Positions 52,814-52,867 of a stretch of 52,867 nt of DNA are shown piece after piece. The notes under the pieces are model-generated. The model was given only the letters and a program-made list of their open reading frames with translations. It was not told where the DNA came from and made no database searches. Origin of the DNA: an uncultured Oscillospiraceae bacterium (GTDB lineage Bacteria > Bacillota > Clostridia > Oscillospirales > Oscillospiraceae); the NCBI GenBank assembly GCA_947624585.1, contig CANQKZ010000005.1, positions 1 through 52,867 of the forward strand. Reading direction: 5' to 3'. A program made the translations under genes and the position numbers. The stretch's first letter is position 1, and every line of letters starts with the position of its first letter.

Positions 52814-52867
52814 TCCTTCCACAATAAAGTTTCTTATCTGTGAAGGGATTGCCTACTGCCCCTCACA

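Noticed and set aside
1-52867. CRISPR array, prophage, rRNA or tRNA
   Set aside because: No regularly spaced short repeats with unique spacers, no phage structural genes and no RNA gene structure were seen.

Overview
The window reads as a chromosomal segment of a GC-rich Clostridia bacterium, most likely a gut Oscillospiraceae-type Firmicute. This rests on high-GC coding sequence, Firmicute-type genes and pairings (FakA with DegV and an Asp23-like protein, a YlmC/YmxH-family PRC-barrel protein, RecX, DUF1385 next to prmC), AGGAGG-type ribosome binding sites, and a biotin-dependent Na+-pumping decarboxylase. Taxonomy is inferred; no rRNA is present, and I see no tRNA, CRISPR array or prophage.

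Layout. 1-477 is the 3' part of an IS630-like transposase. 1156-10685 (minus) is one long collinear block: lipoprotein, response regulator, sensor kinase, DUF1385 protein, prmC, recA, recX, rimO, pgsA. 10812-19269 (plus) holds a phosphopantetheinyl transferase, polA, rimI, tsaD, radC and uvrB. 19835-20665 is a low-GC orphan gene. 21115-24480 (minus) is a four-gene oxaloacetate decarboxylase Na+ pump, followed by a PUA-domain rRNA methyltransferase. 26130-35507 (minus) is an oligopeptide ABC operon with strongly enlarged subunits. 36004-40144 (plus) is a zinc-ribbon membrane protein, an ABC ATPase and a fused double permease. 40841-42077 (minus) is an ECF sigma/anti-sigma pair. 42266-45505 (plus) holds a YlmC/YmxH protein, rpsB, tsf and degV. 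45647-47395 is a sigma-factor fusion gene broken by a transposable element. 47710-49767 (minus) is the asp23-like/fakA operon. 49954-51628 (plus) holds a small membrane protein and a secreted transglutaminase-like protein. 51947-52783 (minus) is an XRE regulator with a DUF2975 membrane protein.

The least expected content is non-coding. Two related families of small palindromic elements, here called MITE-A (seven copies) and MITE-B (five copies), are scattered and nested through the window. Several MITE-A copies have exact 3-bp target duplications of form TNA. One copy splits the sigma-factor gene, and removing it with one duplicate restores the reading frame. The MITE-A end matches the 3' terminus of the resident IS630-like element at about 22 of 26 positions, which suggests a mobilising partner. 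A separate ~350-bp repeat (R) lies directly downstream of both pgsA and uvrB in the same orientation as each gene. A cluster of DnaA-box-like 9-mers lies between tsaD and radC.

Functional links: the recA/recX/radC/uvrB/polA genes cover DNA repair; FakA and DegV (FakB-like) could form a fatty-acid kinase; the enlarged Opp system with an ApbE-like protein may import peptides; the Oad complex couples oxaloacetate decarboxylation to Na+ export. All names come from reading translated sequence and motifs; no database search was run.
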